Assembly (NCBI RefSeq): GCF_003369915.1
Contig: NC_046676.1
Coordinates: forward strand, 17,342,001-17,406,000
DNA: 64,000 nt
From: Drosophila miranda
Taxonomy: Eukaryota > Arthropoda > Insecta > Diptera > Drosophilidae
Direction: 5' to 3'
A model generated the notes under the pieces. The model was not told where the DNA came from, did not search any database, and saw only the letters and a list, made by a program, of their open reading frames with translations. Each line of letters begins with the position of its first letter. The stretch's first letter is position 1. The translations under genes and the position numbers were made by a program. This document shows positions 54,453 to 64,000 of the stretch, in pieces.

Positions 54453-54481
54453 ACACACACACACACACACACACGCACACC
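54453..54481. repeat. (CA)n microsatellite
   Basis: About 12 CA units interrupted once near the end (CACGCACAC). Another (CA)n lies at about 56047-56081. Confidence 0.85.
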
Positions 54482-54645
54482 ACTAATACACACACTAATA
54501 CACTGATGTTGTTTGTGCACGTTTTTGCCTGTGTGTTTGTTGTTGTTGGCCATAAATCGCGTGCCGTTTTAACACTTTGACGTGCAACAATTGAAAATTG
54601 CGAAATGGCTTTTTGCTTTGTGCAGCCGCCAGAGGGGCAGCCCCT

Positions 54646-54787
54646 CCCCCCCCCCCCCCCCCCCCCAAAAGCAAATTAGCTGCAAAACCAAACAAAATAA
54701 AACAGCAAAAAGAAGAAGAAAATAAAGCAAAAACAGAAAAGAAAACAATGCCAAAAAGGCTGCGAAAACAGACCCCCCCCCCCCCCC
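54646..54787. repeat. Two poly-C runs (21 and 15)
   Basis: C21 at 54646-54666 and C15 at 54773-54787, separated by an A-rich stretch. Exact lengths are prone to sequencing error. Confidence 0.8.
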
Positions 54788-56045
54788 TCTACACTCTTTG
54801 GCACAGGGTATATGCAATAGAAGGTGGGGTGTAGAGAGAGATCCAATAGCACTGTGCAGGATGTGCGTGCGAGAGAGCCTCCACCCCTTCGATTGGCATC
54901 GCTATCTCCTTTCGCACCAATAAATTTCGAGGCTGCCACAAACTAAACACACAAAAACAGGCAGTACTTGTGGCAAACGAGAAACGGCAACGGCAACGGC
55001 AAATTGTTGCCACAAATGGGAGCAACAGCAACTGCAAAAAGTATCTTTGTATCTTTGTGTAAACGAGATTAAACCTAATGAAAACGACCGACCACTCGCG
55101 CAGCTGATTCGGTGTTAATTTTTTTTCTGTACATTTTTGTTGTTTTTTTGGTGGCTACTTGGAGTGCTTGTGGCAACTGCAACTGTTTGTTCACTGGCAG
55201 CTCCATAAAAAAATGTGCTGAGAAATTTGTTGCATGCTGTGTGCGTGCGTGCAGCTCGACTAGCCGGGCCAGCCCAGCCAAACTTGCAACTTGTTTCACA
55301 GCATGCCAACGGCCATGTTGCAGGAACGGGTGGCAGAGAGTCGTGAATTTATGCCCCAAGTGGGGCCCCAGCCACACAGCCACATCACTTAACCGAATTA
55401 GTTTCAATTGCACATTCTTCAGATGCCGCTTGAAAGTTTTGTGGCCCGTGAAAACCAGTTAACAGCAAAAGTGACTTGTCTCGGATTTCGTTTTTGTGTT
55501 TTTTTCGAATCGATTTCTTTCACACTGAGTCCGTCCCGTATCGGATTACAATTTGTTGCCCCCCACCCCCTACCCCTCCCCCCTCCCGAGTGGAGAGTGT
55601 GTCGGCCGGCAATTAATCAAAAATACGATCCACAATCGCATGCTTCTTTCCGTTTGTCTGGAGTTTTTTTTGTTTCTTTGGCTTTTAATGCACTTTTAAT
55701 GACATTGAAATGTTTCCGCCTCGATCAGATGTTTACGAGGCTCAATTAAGCCGGAGAGCAGATCCATTTGCATATTGGGAGCCACCCTATCTAACCCAGC
55801 AGATCCCACGATGGTGCTGCTCTAACCGAGCACGGATTTGCTTGGAAGGGAGCCATGAAAGCCACCGTAAATACGACTGAGGAGTCGCCCCGTCCGCTTT
55901 TGTTGTTTTGCCAGCTCTGGGCTCTGGGCTCTGAACTCTGGGCCCTGGCTTTCATTGTCAAAGTTTTGCCTCCTGCCAAATGTCTCCAGCAGTGGATCCG
56001 TCGTGGCGTGGCTGCCACTGAAGTTTGTGAAGGGCCCAAAGAGTA

Positions 56046-56084
<39 letters not shown>

Positions 56085-56228
56085 ACTTTTGCAACTCTAC
56101 AAGGAGCAACTTCTCTTCTTCAGTGCTCGCTCCTCCCCATCTCCAGCTTCTTGTGGAGGGGAGAGCGAAGGAGAGAGCGAAACTTTGTCGTTTATATTTC
56201 GCTTCCCATTTGGCAGTCCTGCCCTGTA

Positions 56229-56247
56229 CCCCCCCCCCCCCCCCCCC
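56229..56247. repeat. Poly-C run (about 19)
   Basis: Uninterrupted C homopolymer between GTAC and TCTGG. Confidence 0.8.
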
Positions 56248-58329
56248 TCTGGCGTTTCTGTTGCATCCACTTTTTGTTTAATATTAATGTGTGTCCCCCC
56301 CAACCCCCGTTTGTGCCTCTCCTTCTTTTCAGTTGTTTTCCTTTTGTTGTGTTTCTTGTGCCGAGTGAGCGGGAGAGCTGAAGAAGTTCTTCGTCTCTTC
56401 TCTTCTCTTCTCTGGTTCTTGCTTGTGTGTTTTTGTCTTCCTCCTTTTTCTTGTTGAGTTTCTTTTTTCAATTCAATTCCCCTGACGCTCCCTTGCTCGT
56501 TCGTTCTGCTTCTCGTTCCCTCTCTTTCCGAATTGTTTGTGCTTGCTCATGCGAAATGTATGCTTGTGTGTGTGTGTGTTCTCTTCTTCTTTGCTTAATT
56601 CTTGCCTCATTTTCGTGGGGGCCATAAAATGCGAATTGTGTTTGTTAATTCATTATTTTACCTACCCACCTTCCCCCACCACTGCCCACGTAGTGACCGC
56701 ATTTCCCTCGTTGGGTTTTCCACAAACACAACGGTGTGTGTATTCATTAAAAACACAAAATCATTTTCCTTGCTGTAAATACGCGCTTAATAAAGCGCTC
56801 AAGCCACTGCTGCTGATGCTTCTGCCGCTGCCGCTGCTGCTGCTGTCGTCTCTTCCCTGGACAAGTCTGCGCGCGAGTGGAAGGGAGATGGCACAAGGAG
56901 CAGAGCGGATGCCGCACAAAGCAGAGAAGAGCGCAAAAAAAAAAGAGAATAAAGGTGAAGTGGTATTAAATTTCATATGCGTCGTTGCTCTTTGGCTCAA
57001 TGTCTTGTAGCCCATTATCTGATGAGGAGTGTCGCTCCGTCGGTTCGTCGGTCGGTCGGTTCGTCGGTCTGTCGGTCGTTTCGTTGTTTGTGTTCGGTTG
57101 TAGGGAAGGAGGATGAGAGCCAGAAAAGAACACTTAAGCCTGAAATTGGCAGCTATTCGCTTTTCTGCCTGGCTTTTCTGCTTCTGCTCTGCTTCTCCCT
57201 TTGCCGTTGCCGTTGCCTTTGCCTTTGCTTCGATTCTCGTTTCTCCCTCATCATGCCCCTCTGGCCGCTACTTATGTCTACTTGTTATTGTTCGACATAA
57301 TGGCAAAATATTGTATTGCCAACATTTTTTCTCTCTTCTCCATGCTCCTTCTATCCTCTTCTTCTGCTTGAGCTGCTCGCTGCTTGTGTGTTGTGATACC
57401 CTTGCCTTGCGGAGGGTAGTCTGATATTCCGACGGAATTCTTCATTACAGATATACCAACTCTTTCTTTCTTTCCCAACAAATACGAGTAAAGCTGCATG
57501 TGAAAGGGTACAACAAATTTTCTTCTCTTCTTTTACATATTTTTTTGCTTTGCCGCAAAGTTTACGAAGACATCGAGAGAGGGGGGGAGAGAGAGCAAGC
57601 TCACTTGACAAATGACTGGAGTAGAACTTGAGTAGAGCATGGCATCCGATACCCTGCCCTTCCCCTCGACTCGACTCGACTCGACTCTGTGCTCTGCCAC
57701 CGGGAGCGAACAATGGCAATAAAGTGCGTTAACTTTTTGGCAGACAATAGATTTTATTTCTGGCACAGACCAAAATGGTTATCCAGCCAACAGTTGCCGT
57801 TCCGAGTGGAATGAGTGGAGTGGAGTGGAGTGCAGGAGGGTTTATTGAGGGTTGAGAGGGTGTGTGTGTGTGAGTGGAATTGTTTTATTATTGCCTTCAG
57901 GCATTTCGTATTGAATGCACGAGTGGGTGTACATGTGCCCTGGTGGCCCCGTATATACATACACATCTACATATCTACATAAATATCTACATATGTATAA
58001 TGTAGAGAGATGTGACAGCTGCCAGTGAACGGTGACTCCTGTGGTCACCATTACATACCCCCCCCACACACACACACACCCAAAAGTTTGTGGAATTTGT
58101 GGAATACCATCCAATCATGATCTATGCAAATAGGAATATGTTGGAGTATCTATTAGTTGGACCGGCAATGAGGGCACCGCGCCTTGGTTGGTCCTGGCTC
58201 CTCTCCTGTTCAGAGCCACTGTCCCCCCTCTCTGGTCCCCTCAGCCATTGTTCGCAACTCTCTCTATTGGGATTACTTGAGCTGATGCCGGCGCTTTGTT
58301 CTCGCCTAACCACACAACAAACCAACTGT

Positions 58330-58355
58330 CCCCCCCCCCCCCCCCCCCCCCCCCC
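58330..58355. repeat. Poly-C run (about 26), longest in the window
   Basis: Uninterrupted C homopolymer followed by TCCCC. It could form i-motif or G-quadruplex structures; length is uncertain. Confidence 0.8.
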
Positions 58356-61300
58356 TCCCCACCATCATTCTACCAGCAATCCAAGGTATATTCAATACAA
58401 GGTTTGCCTCTCACTCTCTCTCTTTGAGGCATGTGATGGTCTGGCCCTACCTTCTGCTTCATGCACCCTGCATTCAACCAACCATCCACATCCGTGGCAT
58501 GGCATGGCACGGGTCCCCTCCGCATCTCCCTGCGTCTCGTGTTGCATTTTGCAACTTGCTGATCATTTTACACACTTACCACAGTTGTTGTTGTTGCAGT
58601 CGCTGTTGTTGCAGACTCTTAATATGCTTTTAGATATGCATCAGCCATATCTGTGTGCCACAGTGCCCGTGTCAGTGTGTGTGTGTGTGTGTGCAACTGA
58701 AGACGTTGCCAACATCGTCGTTGTTGTCACTTCTTCTTCCCTCTGCCGCTCTCTCTTTCCCACTTATTCTCTGCTGTTTGTTGCTGCCTTTTTGCCAGTA
58801 TTTGTGCATTGAGCTGGAAACGCGCCAGAGACGGAGACTCCGCACTCCCCCCCGTTCCCCCCCTCGTGGACATGACTGGGCCAGCCAGAATGGCGCAGCA
58901 CACAATTTGCATGCCAAACAGCATACAGAATACATATCGGACCCCGGACCAGAGCTCCAGTCCTCCCCGTCTGTCCTCATACCCGTCCCCCCGTCCCCCC
59001 CGTCTGTCCCCGTCCCCCTTTGCTGGTCTCTGATTCTTTCCATTCGCTTCGAGCACTGGCTGCCACTTGGCCGAGCTCCCTTCTTGGTTTTCTGAACGTT
59101 CTGAACGTGGAACGTGAAACGCGGAACGCGGATGATGCGAGCGTGATTCGTGATTGAAAGAGGGAGGCGGAGGCATCGTGGCTTGAAGAAGGCTGCTCCA
59201 CGGACTAAACGGCGGAGATTGATCTTTCTTTTCGACATTTGCATGCATCATTTAAGCCCGAAATCGATGAATGTTTACCGAAATATTCACGATGCCATCT
59301 CTAGATACAACTTGTATCGTCCCCTCCCCTCCCCCCACCGGGGAACATGCCTTTTTCCATCGACTGTATTGGCATTTTACTTATTCATGTTTTCTCGACT
59401 GCCGTTTCGCTTATTCAATATCAAATGTGATGTTGCACGTGTGCGAGTGTGAGTGTGTGGATGAGGATGCGGATGCGGATGTATTTGCGGACACTTGAGT
59501 GGAGGGAAAGAACCAAAACCGGAGCCAAATCCGGATATGTACTAGCATTGAGCCGTAGACAAGGGAGAAAGTCAAGGGTCTCAAGTCGATTCAATATTTT
59601 ACTCGAGTGGGCACTCCGGTAGGTAGTCCGGGTACCGGGTACGGGTATCGGGTACCGGTTTCGCGCGGGGATTGACTCTGCAGCAGCTGCTCCACGTTTT
59701 CCCTTTTTCGCACATTGTTGAAGGAATTAATCTGCAAATCAATTAATTTTCACGGCACTTGGGATTTTTTTGTTGCACTACGCTTCGCTGGGCATCGCTG
59801 GGCGGCGAGTGGAAGGTCCTGGACCTAAGCCTGGTCCTGTTACCCGAACCCCGAACCCCGAATACTCAATCAAATGAAAATTAGCATTTAATGCGCCCGA
59901 AAGCCAAGGGATGGCGGAGAGGAGAGGAGAGGAGCGGGGCCGTCCCCAGGGGACGCGAGCAACCAACCCTCTTGCGGCCAATCCTCCTTGTCCCCTGTCC
60001 TCCTGGGAGTCCCAGGAAGAGACGGGGAGGCAACGGAAATTGATTGCAGTTTCAGGATTGGGACGAACCCTCCTTATACCGCATCCTCATTCCCTCCCCA
60101 CCTCCTGCCGTTGCTGCTGCCTGACAAAAGGTGTCGGCTATGTAATTATACGTGCCTCATTGTCCTGTGCCCTCCCCTGTCGCATCCCTCCCCTTGTTTA
60201 CTTATTAAGCATATTTGTCCTGTGTCCCCCTGCTGCCTGCTTTGCCGCTCCTTTGTGGCTTCTTTCTCTTTAAGCGACAGCTGCGCACATTTTCCCTTCC
60301 CCTCCTCCCCCCCCCCACAGTTTTTTCTCATTACTTTTGCAGAGGGTACTTTCTTCGTTCGCCTGGACTGCTCCTTTTCCCTGGTTGGGCGCTGATATTT
60401 ACAACAATTATCTGTAATTAATCCCAGCGACACATTAATCAACATCTTTCCACCTTGCCCCCCCCAGCCTCTCTCGCACGCTCACCTTTCGCGGTTAATT
60501 ATCCAAGTGGCTGGGGAGGGGGCAGGGCAGGGCAGGGTGGCGCATAATCTAATTAAGTGGCCCACATCCACCCACATTCTCATCCAGCCTCCGCCCTGGC
60601 ACTCGGGCTGTGTTTTTGCGTCATAAAAATACACAGAAAATGAGAAAAGAGCTGACGTCTGGCAGCGGATCGGGAGAGAAAGAGAAAGAAAGGAGTGGAA
60701 ATGAACAGAGTTGAGTCTGTCCCCCAAAAGGCTTTGCATGGCCAGGACGTGTCGTCAGTTTGTCGCAGTTGATGCTCCTAAATGATGCCCCCACCCCAGC
60801 CCCCTCCCGGAAAAGGGACGAAACGAAACGAAACGCAACTCCGTGCTAAACAATGGGAGACAAAACAAAAACAGAAAAACACACACATGAAAAGCATACA
60901 TTACACGCTCGGAATCCCTCGAGGGGGAAAACAGAGAAGCAGAAAACCCAGAAGGTGGTCTGTGGAGGGGGGAGGGGTGGATAATGTTGTTGGTTCACAT
61001 GTCGAGCTTCGGTTTTTTTTCCCTCTTTCATATTTTTGTATGAAAAAAGAACGGGGAACGAGGAACATGGGCAAAGGCATGGCAAGGGGGAAAGGTGAGG
61101 GTAAGAGTCCTCGTAGAGGACACTGGCAGAAACATATAAATTCTTGAAAATTCAAGTACGATTAGGCGGCTTTCGGTGAAGCGCCAGAAAGAGGTAGGTA
61201 ATCCGTACAAAATTGTTGTTCTTGATTTACTGACGAACACCTTGAATGCAATATATATTTCCTCTCATTTGTTGCTCCTTTGAGAAGAATTTTTGCTGAC

Positions 61301-64000
61301 TTTTGCAAAATTTGTAAAAAAGAATTCTGGAAATTCTGCTTTTCTGCTACGGACTCTGGATAAATATTTGCCCTAGAACAGAGACGAAGCCTGCCACTCT
61401 TTTGACCAGGAGATCATTTAATTTGCAAATTTCTGCCTTTCCCCAGGGACGGGCCAGGGCCAAATATTTGCACAGAAAGGCAGAAGGCAGGCGGCATGCG
61501 GCATGCGGCAGGCAAACAACAATAAAAGGGGCAACACGCGTCGCATTCGGAGTGTTTCGGGATGTAGAGGAGAGACTCTTAATGCCGGGCGAATGCTACA
61601 AATCTGTTGTTGTGTTGCCGTTGATTACGGTAACCGCATCTCGCTCTCTATCTCCCCCCTCTCTCTCCCCCTCTCCCTTTATGGTGCGTGCAGCTGTCTG
61701 TCCAAAATTCCATTCGGATTCCCCCTTTTTTTTTGCATTTAGACCGAAAATCCAGTCAATCAAAAGCGTGCGCAAATATCCCAAGGGGGAAAGTCAAAAT
61801 TTGCCTGCTATTCGGGCATTTCCCATTCATTACTTATGCGTAGACAGTCGTGCAGGGAGGGGGGGAGGGAAAGCAACCCTCGTTCAGGCACAGCAACCCT
61901 TAAGCTCCCCCTGCTATGCCGCTGCCTCTCTGCCTTCCATGTTAATCGTTATTTTGGCACTCTGCCACCGCTCCCCTCCGACCCTTCGCTGCTGCGTAAT
62001 CGCTTTTCGCCATAAAAATCTAAGAAAGATATTTCCAGAGTCCCAGGGTCCATTTCTGGCGTAGCGCATTTTCAAATTATCCTCAATGAAATTATGAAAG
62101 CAAAAAAAGAAAAAAAAGGGTCTCGTCTGGTCCTCTGTCTGTCCTCCGCCAGGAGATGCTGGGGAAGGGGAAACAAACCGCTTGAGTCAAATATTTTTGA
62201 TGAGGGTCATAATTATAATGGAACAGGTCTCGCATACAGACAAACCCCGCCCCAGCCCAAGCCCAAGACCAAGCCCGAGCCCGAGAGTCGTGCCATCTCC
62301 CTTCTGCACTCCGTTGCTTCGTTTCGTTCCGTTTTCGTTGTGATGCGAGATCCCTTGTCTCAACACTTTTGTCGGCTGGGCAGGGGAAGCGTCGCATAAT
62401 GCATGATTCATGCTCTTGCTCTCTCTCCCCCCCTTTGCTTTCAAGCATTAACCCTCGGCTTCTGCTTCTGTTACTCTCCTTCGTTGCTCGCCTCCTCCCC
62501 TCTGCGCTGCATAAAATTGGGGACCCGATGCTCGCCCTTTCGCACGCTGTTTCGTCGTTCGGGCGGGGAGGGGGTGACGTGACGAACAGGATTTGGCATA
62601 ATTAAAATAAATTTTAAACGATTGCCATGCTTTGATTAAACCGTTGCAGTGGGAGAGGGAGGGAGAGAGTGGGCTACTGTCGAATTCTGTTTGTTTGCTG
62701 GAAATTGAAAAGTAATGCCACTTTTGTCACTATTGGGTTTGCCCTTCAGGGCAATTATCTCTCCCCCATCTCTCATTATTGCGCTCGCGCTCGCTCAACC
62801 TCTCCCACTCCACTGCCTGGCTGTGTGTGAAGTGCGAAGCGAACGTGGATAGAAGCTGAGTGTGTGGCGGAAGGGGAGGAGAAGGAGGAGTAGAAGTAGG
62901 ACCTGCAATCAAGTCAAGTTGTTTTATGACCGTATGGCTGGCAGCTACCATCATCTCCTCTTACCTCTCGCTCGGCTTCGCTTTGGTTTGTGTTTCGGGC
63001 TGCCCGATCAAGGTATATTTGCCAGAAGGTAGGGCAGTGTTGAGAGTCAGCTTTTGCCTACTCCTGGCTGGCCTTACCTTCTTCGCTGTGTGGTGCACCC
63101 CTCAGGGCAGGTCTTCTGGTTCACGCCACAAATCACAACATCGAGTCGAGTGGAGTGGAATGAGAGGGAGAGGGAGAGTGAGACAAGACACCTCTTGCAC
63201 AGCCATTAACACGCAAAAGGAGAGAAGGCCTTCTCCTACTCTGCCTCGCAACCACTCCAGCCCGGAGCTCAGCACTCACCTTCCACCTCCCTTGCGCCGA
63301 CTACTTTAATAACAAAGTAAATATTGTTCATTAGTAAATATTTACACGCTCGTCGCATGTTTGTTCATATTAAATACTGCTCTGCCTGCCCTGCCCCTTG
63401 GAGGAACGAGGGGAGGGGAATACCTTCTACCTCGACTTGGATTCGAGTGTGTGTGAGCGTGTGTGTGTGTGCTGCTGCACTGCTCTCCTCCCGCCCTCCC
63501 GCTAGTTTGCTCGTTTATTTATTTATGTTTTCATTTATTTATTTATGCGCATTCGTTACGTTCCCCCTCCGTCCCCCTCACCCGTTCGCCCTATCTAGAA
63601 AAGTGCCTATCGAGCTATTAAACATTTATCGATAACTTTTTACAGCTGTCCGGGTGGAGAGAGCCCAGGAGGAGGAGAGGCAGAACTGTTGTTTGCTCTC
63701 CGATGTGCGCGCCTGTGTGTGTGTCGCCTCTCTGTTTTCTTTATAATTTATGTGCATTCCCAATGAAGCATTTACGACACGCAGAGCCACGCCCCAATTG
63801 CCCCAAGAGTTTTTTGTTTCGGCTGCATATGCCACAGGGCCGGCGATGGATACCCCCTACGTTGGAGAGTTCACATCCTCGAATGGGGGGGGGTCCGGTT
63901 TGTCAAGACTCGCTCTCTCTCCTGCAGGGTATGCCATGATTCGGCACTCCATGCCGTTTTTCGGTTGATTTGCCGCGTGTCACTTGCAACTAATTGCCAT

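Larger units (their letters stand above)
48183..64000. other. Long noncoding stretch, possibly the first intron of a plus-strand gene
   Basis: No exon could be supported on either strand over nearly 16 kb. The sequence alternates AT-rich islands (TTTAATTT, AATTAATTTATGC) with CT/CA microsatellites and long C or G homopolymers. If the donor at 48183 is real, this is intron sequence likely to contain enhancers. No tRNA, rRNA or transposon with recognisable ends was seen here. Confidence 0.4.

Noticed and set aside
58090-58812. 240-codon plus-strand frame
   Set aside because: It reads straight through a C26 homopolymer (polyproline) and a GT microsatellite, which is not protein-like.
37119-64000. 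Retrovirus-like, LTR or Polinton-type elements
   Set aside because: Looked for paired long terminal repeats and polymerase or capsid-like frames; none seen in this part or elsewhere in the window.
1-64000. tRNA or rRNA genes
   Set aside because: No cloverleaf with a T-loop GGTTCRANYCC box or rRNA-like segment was noticed by eye; a covariance-model scan would be needed to be certain.

Overview
The window is nuclear DNA from a Drosophila-type fly. The evidence is short 50-70 nt GT-AG introns, Drosophila core-promoter signals (DRE, GAGA, TATA), GATA/kappaB-type motifs, CA/CT microsatellites, and a gene set matching the D. melanogaster 55C region as I remember it: vigilin (Dp1), immune deficiency (imd), the epsilon glutathione S-transferase cluster, an imaginal disc growth factor (Idgf5-like) and the Bomanin immune-peptide cluster. 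Helitron-type HINE/DINE-1 elements with GGAC tetranucleotide arrays, and several long C/G homopolymers, suggest an obscura-group species, but this is inference.

Layout. 1-218: acidic N-terminus of an unidentified minus-strand gene, with a DRE-rich presumptive promoter up to about 1.8 kb. 1.86-7.8 kb: Dp1/vigilin (minus), with a long 3' UTR. 7.8-11.2 kb: no confirmed gene, but a GATA-motif cluster, a GAGA+TATA core promoter with a candidate short first exon, and a repeated CGATA block upstream of imd. 11.2-12.1 kb: imd (plus). 12.5-21.7 kb: seven intact GstE genes (E9-like, E5/6-like, two E3-like, E4, E2, E10) and a GstE1 3' remnant. 23.2-24.6 kb: Idgf5-like (minus). 28.6-37.1 kb: seven two-exon Bomanin genes (three short, one bicipital, two tailed, one divergent) on both strands. 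Two near-identical 1.1-kb HINEs and one decayed copy lie in or beside this cluster. 37.1-64 kb: no protein-coding gene I can support. It is rich in simple repeats and resembles regulatory/intronic DNA; a presumptive 5' noncoding exon with a strong splice donor ends near 48.18 kb on the plus strand.

Functionally the window joins two immune modules and a detoxification module. imd is the adaptor of the IMD/Relish pathway. The Bomanins are secreted Toll-pathway effectors, and kappaB-like sites lie near several of them. The GstE enzymes conjugate electrophiles to glutathione. The Bomanins share one architecture: a signal peptide, a phase-1 intron right after it, then a CxxC peptide. This marks them as products of tandem duplication.
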